NCBI GenBank assembly: GCA_038216465.1
Contig: JBBQQC010000040.1
Span: forward strand, 1-10,933
Length of the DNA: 10,933 nucleotides
Reading direction: 5' to 3'
From: JACCZX01 sp038216465
Lineage (GTDB): Bacteria > Pseudomonadota > Gammaproteobacteria > Burkholderiales > Burkholderiaceae_F
The notes under the pieces are model-generated. The model did not search any database, had not been told where the DNA came from, and was given only the letters and a program-made list of their open reading frames with translations. Both the position numbers and the translations under genes were made by a program. This document shows positions 1 to 4,981 of the stretch, piece after piece (position 1 is the stretch's first letter; every line of letters begins with the position of its first letter).

Positions 1-60
1 GTAATTGAACAACCACCACACCGCGGCCGCGCCTGCCACCAGCCCTATCCAGCGCTTCAA
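1..60 (-). CDS. 5' end of an unidentified gene, likely membrane-anchored or exported (partial)
   Basis: A leftward frame starts with TTG at 60 and runs open off the left edge, giving only 19 visible codons. The start is chosen because CTCCT on the + strand (69-73) is a consensus AGGAG ribosome binding site on the coding strand, exactly 8 nt before the TTG, and because a TAG codon lies directly upstream in frame. The visible N-terminus begins MKRWIGLVAGAAAVWLF: two basic residues followed by a hydrophobic run, as in a signal peptide or N-terminal membrane anchor. The family cannot be recognised from so little. The start overlaps the stop of a 32-codon ORF by 4 nt (TTGA), which suggests translational coupling if that ORF is real. 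Confidence 0.45.
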   Translation of the reverse strand, partial: MKRWIGLVAGAAAVWWLFNY

Positions 61-155
61 CTAACGCGCTCCTGGTTATCTACAGTGGTGTACTGCAAGG
101 GCAACAGCCGCAGCTGCGACATAGAGATCTGCGGATCGGTCAACAGCTGCAGCAT
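57..155 (-). CDS. Candidate small ORF, 32 aa, unknown function
   Basis: An ATG at 155 opens a 32-codon frame ending in TGA at 57-59. It is preceded by AAGGG (164-168 on the + strand as CCCTT) with an 8-nt spacing, a reasonable ribosome binding site. Its stop overlaps the TTG start of the next leftward gene in a TTGA arrangement. The peptide (MLQLLTDPQI..., ending ...DNQERVS) has a leucine-rich N-terminal half and a polar C-terminal end, with no signal peptide and no motif I recognise. It lies in the 141-nt gap after the AlkB-like gene. It could be a real microprotein, a leader peptide coupling translation into the next gene, or chance: a 32-codon ORF alone is weak evidence in GC-rich DNA, and the case rests on the start and stop signals. 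Confidence 0.3.
   Translation of the reverse strand: MLQLLTDPQISMSQLRLLPLQYTTVDNQERVS
69..73 (-). promoter_or_regulatory. Consensus ribosome binding site (AGGAG)
   Basis: AGGAG on the minus strand lies 8 nt before the TTG at 60. It is one of the best Shine-Dalgarno matches in the window and decides the start of the partial leftward gene. It lies inside the last codons of the 32-aa small ORF. Confidence 0.5.
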
Positions 156-189
156 TCCACTGGCCCTTAGCCTGCTTGTGCGCGGCAGG

Positions 190-219
190 AATATACGTGC
201 TTCACGCGCTGGAAGCCAA
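190..219 (-). promoter_or_regulatory. Candidate sigma70 promoter reading leftward
   Basis: On the minus strand, TTGGCT (214-219; 4 of 6 to TTGACA) and TATATT (190-195; 5 of 6 to TATAAT) are separated by 18 nt. The -35 lies inside the last codons of the AlkB-like gene and the -10 just past its stop. Transcription would begin near 183, leaving about 28 nt of leader before the small ORF at 155. This would make the left-edge genes a separate transcription unit from the AlkB operon. The support is sequence only. Confidence 0.35.
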
Positions 220-807
220 CTTTCTCAACGTGCGAAACGTAACCGACCAACGGTGTTCCGGGGTCGCGGGGATGCTGTGCTGCCAGCTCCACCGCGCTTC
301 TTCGCGCATCACGTACACGGAGCGTGGTGCAAGATCGAGTGCGAACGTGTTCGGGTCGCGGCCTTTGCGCGGCGGGTAGGGACGAAAGCGGAGCCGGCAC
401 CGACCTCCGAGCGAAACGCCGACCACCAGCTCGTAGTTCGGTGCATCGCGGTGCCAGCCCAGCGCGGTGCCCGGCCGATACTCGGTGATCAGCGCCTGCG
501 TGAACGAATCGTCGCTTATCGAAACCCATTTTGCGACCCGGCGCCGCAGCCGCAACAGAAATTCCGGTAGCGGCGCCGCTGCATGCAATTGACGCGACTC
601 GAAGTCGTAGCTCGAACCGAAGCTGGCGACGCGCCGTTTGGCCGTGTATTCATAGTATTGAGCATCGTGCATCGGCACCTCGCGGAGTGCCAGCAGCAAT
701 CGGCTCTGTTGGTCTTCGTCGATGAAATCAGGTAGGTAAGCCAACCCCGTTGGCCATGAAGTGGATGCACCGAATAGATCGCCGTCAAAGCGGCGGCTCT
801 TAGACAC
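202..807 (-). CDS. AlkB-like Fe(II)/2-oxoglutarate-dependent dioxygenase
   Basis: The 201-aa protein matches the AlkB-like 2OG-Fe(II) oxygenase family, whose best-known members oxidatively demethylate alkylated nucleic-acid bases using Fe(II), O2 and 2-oxoglutarate. The iron ligands are visible as HxD (H119, D121 in GWHRDAP) and the distal His H177 (WQHSIP). The 2-oxoglutarate-binding end is RWSVTFR (R186, R192), the RxxxTFR form of the AlkB signature. Length is close to that of E. coli AlkB (about 216 aa). The start is GTG at 807, overlapping the last 8 nt of the isochorismatase-like gene, so it is probably translated by coupling; no strong separate ribosome site is seen. It is the last gene of the three-gene flavoprotein operon. 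Bacterial relatives of this compact type are often poorly characterised, so DNA repair is the default role, and oxidation of a small molecule or RNA cannot be excluded. Confidence 0.9.
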   Translation of the reverse strand: MSKSRRFDGDLFGASTSWPTGLAYLPDFIDEDQQSRLLLALREVPMHDAQYYEYTAKRRVASFGSSYDFESRQLHAAAPLPEFLLRLRRRVAKWVSISDDSFTQALITEYRPGTALGWHRDAPNYELVVGVSLGGRCRLRFRPYPPRKGRDPNTFALDLAPRSVYVMREEARWSWQHSIPATPEHRWSVTFRTLRKLASSA

Positions 808-1348
808 CCTTGACGATCGTCAGCAAGTCGCGAAACTCAGGGACGTCGGCGCGCGCAAGCCACTCGAACATCACCATCTCGGTGGTAACAATCTGCACGT
901 TGTGCATCCGCATGCGTTCGAGCGCGGCGGCGTGATCCGACGCACGCCGCGAGCCTGATGCATCCTGCACAAAGAAGCAGCGATAGCCCTGTTCGGCCAA
1001 CCCGAGAGCGGCCTGCATTGCGCACACATGCGCCTCCATTCCTGCGATCACCGCTTGTTTTCGACCGAGGTTGGCCAAGTTCGCCAACACTCCTGGCTCT
1101 TCGGCGCAACAGAAATGAGTCTTTGACAACACGTCGTGGGGCTGGACCAGGTCAGCAATGCCCGGCACCGAGCGGCCGATGCGATCGACGCAATGCTCGG
1201 TCACGCGCACTGGAACAGAAAGCAACTGTGCTGCCCGAATCAGCGCGGCGCACTTGTCAACGACCCGCTCGCCACCGTCCACGTGCGGCGCGAGTTGTGC
1301 CTGCACATCGACGATCAGCAGAAACGACTGCTCCGAGTGAAGCCGCAC
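800..1348 (-). CDS. Isochorismatase-family cysteine hydrolase (ISOC1/ISOC2-like)
   Basis: The 182-aa protein has the isochorismatase-like hydrolase fold. The catalytic triad of the family can be placed at D14 (LIVDVQ), K76 (SKTHF) and the nucleophile C109 (GMEAHVCAMQ). The GMEAHVC stretch, the preceding VPVRVTE and the C-terminal TTEMVMFEWLARADVPEF segment resemble the ISOC1/ISOC2 (YcaC-like) branch more than true isochorismatases such as EntB, and no aryl-carrier domain follows. Family members hydrolyse amide, carbamoyl or related bonds, or have unknown substrates; the substrate here is unknown. The start is GTG at 1348, 3 nt after the stop of the AbfD/HpaB-like gene, and the end overlaps the AlkB-like gene by 8 nt, so all three are almost certainly one transcript. 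Cysteines C80 and C81 lie in the loop after K76; whether they matter is not known. Confidence 0.88.
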   Translation of the reverse strand: MRLHSEQSFLLIVDVQAQLAPHVDGGERVVDKCAALIRAAQLLSVPVRVTEHCVDRIGRSVPGIADLVQPHDVLSKTHFCCAEEPGVLANLANLGRKQAVIAGMEAHVCAMQAALGLAEQGYRCFFVQDASGSRRASDHAAALERMRMHNVQIVTTEMVMFEWLARADVPEFRDLLTIVKGV

Positions 1349-1351
1349 CGT

Positions 1352-2944
1352 CTAGTTCGCCGTTCCTGTCTTTTTCAGTGGAAAACCCGACCGCTGCGCT
1401 TCATGACCGATCTGCGGCAACGGAACAATCACCGGCGCCGACGGCACCTGGCATCCTTCGACGCAGCAGCGGCCGGGCTGGCGATTCCGAGTGATCTTGC
1501 GCACCTCGTCATTCAGCACGCCGCGCTCGAGCAAGCGCTCGACCAAGTCCACTTTGTTGCCGAGCGGATAGTTGCGCCAGATCTCCATCCTCATCGCGTC
1601 AGGTGAGCCGCCGCCGTGCAGCGAAATGACCGAGTACCAACCCGCCTGATACGACGCAGTCAAGTCTTCAACGAAGCGCGCGACTTCGATTCGCTTTTGA
1701 TAGGGAATATCGGAGCGCGCAGTCAACAGTTCGGACAGGCGGCTGGCGGTGGTTGGGTTATGGTCCTCGTCGGGGCCCGGCAGCGTGACGATCAGGCCGC
1801 CGGACACGTGATGCGCAAGCCGATGCATGTCGTAGATCTGCGTCGCCATCAACAGCTTGCCAATGTTGGCGAACACAACGTCGGGAGTCGCCACGCCCGA
1901 AGGATCTTCGCTGCAGTACACCGACGCCGCTACGCCGCAAGCGTAAAAACCCTCGACGATCTTGATCAAATCGATCATCGCATCGCGCAGACCGTGTGCC
2001 TGATCAAGATCGGCGCCATTCGCCTCGGTCATCAGGGCGCCCGCGCCGATCAGCAGATCCCCGAAGCCGGCGCGCGCGGCGATGCATGTCTGCCGGTGAT
2101 GAGTTGCGTAGCTATACGTTAGAAAGCCCGAGTGCTCCCACTCTCCCGCTAGAAAAACTCGGTCCCACGGAATGAAGACGCGATCGAAGATGGCAACGCC
2201 GGTCGATTGGCCGTAGCGGCCGCTGAAGAGCGCCGCCTTCTCGCCGGGCCGACCGGCCGGCCGCGCGACGATGGTCAGGCCGTCGACATCGATCGGCACC
2301 GCGCAACAGATCGCAAAGTCGGCGTCGGCCTCGGTCATGTTGCGACAGGGCATTACCAGCAACTCGTGCACGTACGGCGCCGCAGTGACGATCGCCTTGA
2401 CACCCGAAATCACGACGCCGTCGCCACGCCGTTCGGCGATGTGCACGTACGTGTCGATGTTCGGTTGCTGATGCGGGCGAAGCGAGCGGTCCCCCTTGCC
2501 GTCGGTCATTGCGATACCGATGCTGAGGTCCTCCGAATGCACGCGCTCTAGATAAGCATCGAGCCGACTCGAGTACTCGGTGTTCTTGTCGGCATCGATG
2601 CGAAACGTCGCCTGGCGCAGCGCCGCCAGTCCATCGCCACCGAGATAGCGCTGCGCACAACCGGTTTCCTGACACAGAAGGCGGACCGCCTCCAGCTTGT
2701 TCAGAAGATCCTGGCTTGACGCCGGAATTGCATTCATGCGGTTGATCTCGTGCGCGCCAGCGCGTGTTCGCATCACCGGCGCCAACGGCTCGCGCAGCGC
2801 GTAGTCGTAGCTCAGGCCCAGTGCATTGACACCCGGCGCCAGCGAGGGTTCGTCGGCGACCGACTCGACCGCGTGTCCGTCGACAAACACGCGCGGGTGC
2901 GATCGCCGCAGCGACTCCCGATAATCCTGCGATGACATCAGCAT
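1352..2944 (-). CDS. AbfD/HpaB-family flavoprotein (4-hydroxybutyryl-CoA dehydratase-like or 4-hydroxyphenylacetate 3-hydroxylase-like)
   Basis: The 530-aa protein belongs to the family that unites FADH2-using 4-hydroxyphenylacetate 3-monooxygenases (HpaB) and the FAD/[4Fe-4S] 4-hydroxybutyryl-CoA dehydratases (AbfD). The start (MLMSSQDYRESLR), AMTDGKGDRSL (145-155), MTEADAD (203-209) and the HHRQ segment (282-285) resemble AbfD from memory more than E. coli HpaB. Of the four cluster ligands of clostridial AbfD (C99, C103, H292, C299), C96 and H283 align but the other two become Y100 and A290; AbfD Y296 and K300 appear as C287 and R291. A cluster of the AbfD type is therefore unlikely, which argues for an oxygenase or another flavin reaction. 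The protein runs about 40 residues past the usual AbfD end, with CC and C at 493, 494 and 498. The start is ATG at 2944 with GAGG (2952-2955) 7 nt upstream. It is the first gene of the operon with the hydrolase and AlkB-like genes. No HpaC-type flavin reductase is in the window. The substrate is unknown. Confidence 0.85.
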   Translation of the reverse strand: MLMSSQDYRESLRRSHPRVFVDGHAVESVADEPSLAPGVNALGLSYDYALREPLAPVMRTRAGAHEINRMNAIPASSQDLLNKLEAVRLLCQETGCAQRYLGGDGLAALRQATFRIDADKNTEYSSRLDAYLERVHSEDLSIGIAMTDGKGDRSLRPHQQPNIDTYVHIAERRGDGVVISGVKAIVTAAPYVHELLVMPCRNMTEADADFAICCAVPIDVDGLTIVARPAGRPGEKAALFSGRYGQSTGVAIFDRVFIPWDRVFLAGEWEHSGFLTYSYATHHRQTCIAARAGFGDLLIGAGALMTEANGADLDQAHGLRDAMIDLIKIVEGFYACGVAASVYCSEDPSGVATPDVVFANIGKLLMATQIYDMHRLAHHVSGGLIVTLPGPDEDHNPTTASRLSELLTARSDIPYQKRIEVARFVEDLTASYQAGWYSVISLHGGGSPDAMRMEIWRNYPLGNKVDLVERLLERGVLNDEVRKITRNRQPGRCCVEGCQVPSAPVIVPLPQIGHEAQRSGFPLKKTGTAN

Positions 2945-2975
2945 CGATCATCCTCGAATAGACTGCCGCGCAATT
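2945..2975. promoter_or_regulatory. Very short divergent intergenic region
   Basis: Only 31 bp separate the ATG of the leftward flavoprotein gene from the ATG of the rightward DUF1624 gene. It contains the GAGG ribosome site of the flavoprotein gene. A -10-like CATAAT on the minus strand (2973-2978) overlaps the ATG of the rightward gene, but no -35 at a good spacing is seen. The promoters must overlap each other and reach into the opposing coding sequences, so the two units may be jointly regulated. I see no clear operator. Confidence 0.3.
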
Positions 2976-3722
2976 ATGCCGTCATCTTCGCCATCAACGA
3001 GTCCGGCTCCGCGGCTGAAGCTGGTCGACGCCCTGCGCGGTCTCGCGGTGGCGCAGATGATCGTCTATCACTTCATCTACGACCTTGCCTACTTTCGCTG
3101 GATCGAGCTGGCGATGACGCGCGACCAGCCGTGGGTGGCTTGGCGTACGTCAATTGTCACGCAGTTTCTGCTGCTGGTCGGAGTTGGTTTGGTCTTGCGC
3201 ACCTCGTTCAAACCGGCAACGACGGATTTCTGGAAACGCTGGACCCAGATCGCGGCCGCGGCGCTGCTGGTATCGGCGGGCAGCTGGCTGGTCTTCGGAC
3301 CGCGCTTCATCTACTTCGGCATTCTTCACTTCGTCGCTGCCGCGCTGATCCTCGCGCGGCCACTGTTGCGTCTCGGCGCATGGAACATCGCGCTCGGGGT
3401 CGGATTTGTCCTGATCGGCCTCACGTATGCCGACGAATTCTTCAACACGCCGCCGGCGACGACCGTCGGCTTCATGACCTTCAAGCCGAGAACCGAAGAC
3501 TATGTGCCGCTGCTTCCGTGGATTGGCGTGGTACTGATCGGCGTGAGCCTGGGAGTGTGGTGGCAACGCGCGCAATGGCGCGTTCCGGACGCGCTGGTAC
3601 CGCTGAATGACCACGCGCCGCGCGGGTTGCTGTTTCTGGGCAAATGGGCGCTTACCGTCTATCTGGTCCATCAGCCGATCCTGCTGGGCGCGATGACGCT
3701 ATTGCGCAAGCTCGGCCTCTAG
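2976..3722 (+). CDS. DUF1624 / HGSNAT-type integral membrane protein
   Basis: The 248-aa protein is strongly hydrophobic, with about seven predicted membrane segments (roughly 22-40, 58-76, 90-108, 112-129, 134-150, 178-196, 219-241). It carries the marks of the DUF1624/heparan-alpha-glucosaminide N-acetyltransferase catalytic family: DALRGLAVAQMIVYHF near the N-terminus (R21, H32, D36), FGILHF (H118), EDYVPLLPWIGVV (W182) and a final GKWALTVYLVHQPIL helix (H232). Its length is typical of the short bacterial members. In the eukaryotic enzyme the family moves acetyl groups across a membrane onto a sugar amine; the bacterial substrate is unknown, so acyltransferase activity is inference. ATG at 2976 is the only sensible start, though the upstream ribosome site is poor. 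It is a single-gene unit, divergent from the flavoprotein operon and convergent with the toxin-antitoxin pair. The 65-nt gap after it holds no clear hairpin-plus-T-run terminator. Confidence 0.85.
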   Translation: MPSSSPSTSPAPRLKLVDALRGLAVAQMIVYHFIYDLAYFRWIELAMTRDQPWVAWRTSIVTQFLLLVGVGLVLRTSFKPATTDFWKRWTQIAAAALLVSAGSWLVFGPRFIYFGILHFVAAALILARPLLRLGAWNIALGVGFVLIGLTYADEFFNTPPATTVGFMTFKPRTEDYVPLLPWIGVVLIGVSLGVWWQRAQWRVPDALVPLNDHAPRGLLFLGKWALTVYLVHQPILLGAMTLLRKLGL

Positions 3723-3787
3723 CGCGCAGACGAAGCCGAGCTGCGGTCCTACTGCGTGACCACGGGCGGCAATTCGCTTAGCGTCGG

Positions 3788-4495
3788 CTACTCGAGGCTG
3801 CTTGGTGCGAATTGCAGCCAGGCCCTGCCTCGAGTCCGCTCGGCGACGAACGTGTCCCGCACGACGTTGGCTTTGTAGGTGACGAACCCTCTTTCCCGCA
3901 CGTTGGACAACCGTTCCGGGCGGAAGATTGCAGCGTTGATGCCGTCACAGCGCGCGGATTTCACCAGCAAGCCGCTCAGATCCTGTTCGTGCACGACCAA
4001 CCCGATCTGCTGCGTGGCGGTGTAGCTGTCGCGTCGAATCAAGTCCGGAAACTCGACGTGTTTGCTTCGCATGTCAATCAGCAGCGCGTCACACCGGACG
4101 TCGCATACGCGGCGGTCGGTGACGACGGTTCGGTCAAGCTCGCCGTAACTGTCGAGCAAAAATCGCCGCCAGTGATGCGCAGTCTCATAGACCGTCGTTT
4201 CGATTTCGAGCGCGCCGTACCAGACGCCATAGCGCGTACCGTCGGAAAAGCGCGTCGACTGCCAGCGCGATGTATCGAAGGTGTAGCTGATCACGCTGCC
4301 GTAATCGAACGGACGCGTTGCCAGCGCAGCGGCTGTCGGAATGCGCCCGCTCTCTTCGGCCGCTACCGCGACCGCCCACTCGACGGGGTCGGACGCCAGA
4401 TCGTCGAACAGATTCTGCGAGCGGCGGATGCCCGGGATGTTTCGAATCAGGTCGCCATGAAACTCGGCGTTTGTTGCGAACAGCTCACTAGCCAC
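3788..4495 (-). CDS. RES-domain toxin of a RES-Xre type II toxin-antitoxin system
   Basis: The 235-aa protein carries a RES domain, roughly 60-205. Residues equivalent to the conserved Arg, Tyr, Glu and Ser of characterised Res toxins (R31, Y41, E52, S133 in the P. putida protein, from memory) can be placed at R82 (TRFSDG), Y93 (VWYGA), E104 (VYETAHH) and S180 (LVKSARCDG), with nearly the same spacing among the first three. Members studied in P. putida (Res) and M. tuberculosis (MbcT) deplete NAD+ by hydrolysis or phosphorolysis, so the inferred role is a growth-arresting or lethal NAD+-consuming enzyme neutralised by its partner. It starts with GTG at 4495, overlapping the antitoxin stop by 8 nt; toxin translation is thus probably coupled to antitoxin translation. 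All four key residues are present, so there is no sign of decay. The roughly 60 residues before the domain are less familiar. Confidence 0.88.
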   Translation of the reverse strand: MASELFATNAEFHGDLIRNIPGIRRSQNLFDDLASDPVEWAVAVAAEESGRIPTAAALATRPFDYGSVISYTFDTSRWQSTRFSDGTRYGVWYGALEIETTVYETAHHWRRFLLDSYGELDRTVVTDRRVCDVRCDALLIDMRSKHVEFPDLIRRDSYTATQQIGLVVHEQDLSGLLVKSARCDGINAAIFRPERLSNVRERGFVTYKANVVRDTFVAERTRGRAWLQFAPSSLE

Positions 4496-4901
4496 GCTGG
4501 AAATCTAGGTATCGACGCACTGCTAGCAGGCCCTCGAATCCGCGCTCCGCGATCAGGTCCACAGGTCGTGCTCCAAGACGGCGATTGAATTGCTTCATCC
4601 ATCCATACGCCAGCGCGCGATCGTACGGAAACAGAATCCGCAGCGATTTATGAATGCCCAGCAAATGGCCCGCGCGGTCGAGCAGATCACGACTATCGGC
4701 GAAGGGCTCGCCTTCGCGATAGCGCGCGAGCGAGCTACGACTCGCGGTTGACAGCCCCAGCAGCGCGGCTTGTTCGGCGGTGCCCAGGTCCCAGTGATCG
4801 AGCAGTTTGGTGACGATTGCAGCCAGCCTGCTGCGCGCGTCACGGCTGCCGACGTCGATAGCAGCGGCGCGCGAAATCAGTCGTTGCGGTAAAGCTGCCA
4901 T
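4488..4901 (-). CDS. Xre/MbcA/ParS-type antitoxin (DUF2384 toxin-binding domain)
   Basis: This is the cognate antitoxin of the RES toxin, 137 aa from the ATG at 4901. Residues about 30-65 (LLDHWDLGTAEQAALLGL and on) form the Xre-like helix-turn-helix region. Residues about 72-133 form the MbcA/ParS/Xre antitoxin C-terminal domain, seen in LLGIHKSLRILF, the WMKQFNRRLGARPVDL stretch (the common form is Wl..pN..f.g..Pl) and the terminal VRRYLD. The frame is open upstream to a TTG at 4964, which would add 21 residues. I prefer 4901 because that TTG is the first half of a perfect TTGACA -35 box and the added codons cover a palindromic operator. The ribosome site before 4901 is weak, so the start is not settled. 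Family members bind the toxin to block its active site and repress their own operon. The gene lies 80 nt after the CDF transporter stop and has its own promoter. Confidence 0.86.
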   Translation of the reverse strand: MAALPQRLISRAAAIDVGSRDARSRLAAIVTKLLDHWDLGTAEQAALLGLSTASRSSLARYREGEPFADSRDLLDRAGHLLGIHKSLRILFPYDRALAYGWMKQFNRRLGARPVDLIAERGFEGLLAVRRYLDFQRG

Positions 4902-4916
4902 CGCTGCCAAAACGTC

Positions 4917-4944
4917 CGTACTAAATGGTACGCAGAACGTACCA
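4917..4944. promoter_or_regulatory. Probable autoregulatory operator of the RES-Xre operon (GTAC half-sites)
   Basis: A perfect inverted repeat, TGGTACG-CAGAA-CGTACCA, spans 4926-4944 (7-bp arms, 5-nt spacer). A further half-site CGTACT lies at 4917-4922. The three GTAC cores begin at 4918, 4928 and 4939, that is, 10 and 11 bp apart, about one helical turn, placing them on the same face of the DNA. The array covers the promoter and proposed start of the antitoxin gene. Binding by the antitoxin or the toxin-antitoxin complex is inferred from the habit of this family. Confidence 0.55.
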
Positions 4945-4964
4945 ATATAGTCCGGCCCTGTCAA
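4936..4964 (-). promoter_or_regulatory. Probable sigma70 promoter of the toxin-antitoxin operon
   Basis: On the minus strand a perfect TTGACA lies at 4959-4964. With the ideal 17-nt spacer it faces TACGTT (4936-4941), which keeps the T, A and final T of TATAAT. A better-looking TATATT lies at 4944-4949 but only 9 nt from TTGACA, so it would need another -35. Transcription from the first choice would begin near 4929, about 28 nt before the ATG at 4901. The GTAC operator overlaps the -10 element, as expected for repression by occlusion. Confidence 0.5.
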
Positions 4965-4981
4965 GCCACGGGCTCTAACCG

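Noticed and set aside
96..168. Inverted pair AAGGGC / GCCCTT in the gap left of the AlkB-like gene as a terminator
   Set aside because: The arms are about 60 nt apart and there is no T-run; one arm is better explained as the AAGGG ribosome site of the small ORF.
85..570. 161-codon open frame on the + strand
   Set aside because: It is antisense to the AlkB-like gene, whose iron and 2-oxoglutarate ligands are conserved. The product is Arg/Ala-rich with no recognisable domain, as expected for a shadow frame in GC-rich DNA.
1352..2944. Calling the flavoprotein a true 4-hydroxyphenylacetate 3-monooxygenase (hpaB) or true 4-hydroxybutyryl-CoA dehydratase (abfD)
   Set aside because: The sequence sits closer to AbfD than to HpaB but lacks two of the iron-sulfur ligands; no hpaC, other hpa genes or 4-hydroxybutyrate pathway genes are adjacent. 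A specific symbol is not supported.
2112..2951. 279-codon minus-strand frame overlapping the AbfD/HpaB-like gene
   Set aside because: It is the +1-shifted shadow of the flavoprotein frame, giving an Arg/Ala/Gly-rich sequence without motifs, while the overlapping frame matches a known family along its whole length.
3723..3787. Convergent gap between the DUF1624 and RES genes searched for a bidirectional terminator
   Set aside because: Only short pairings are present (CGTG/CACG, AGCCGA/TCGGCT far apart), with no following T-run. I see no supported feature here.
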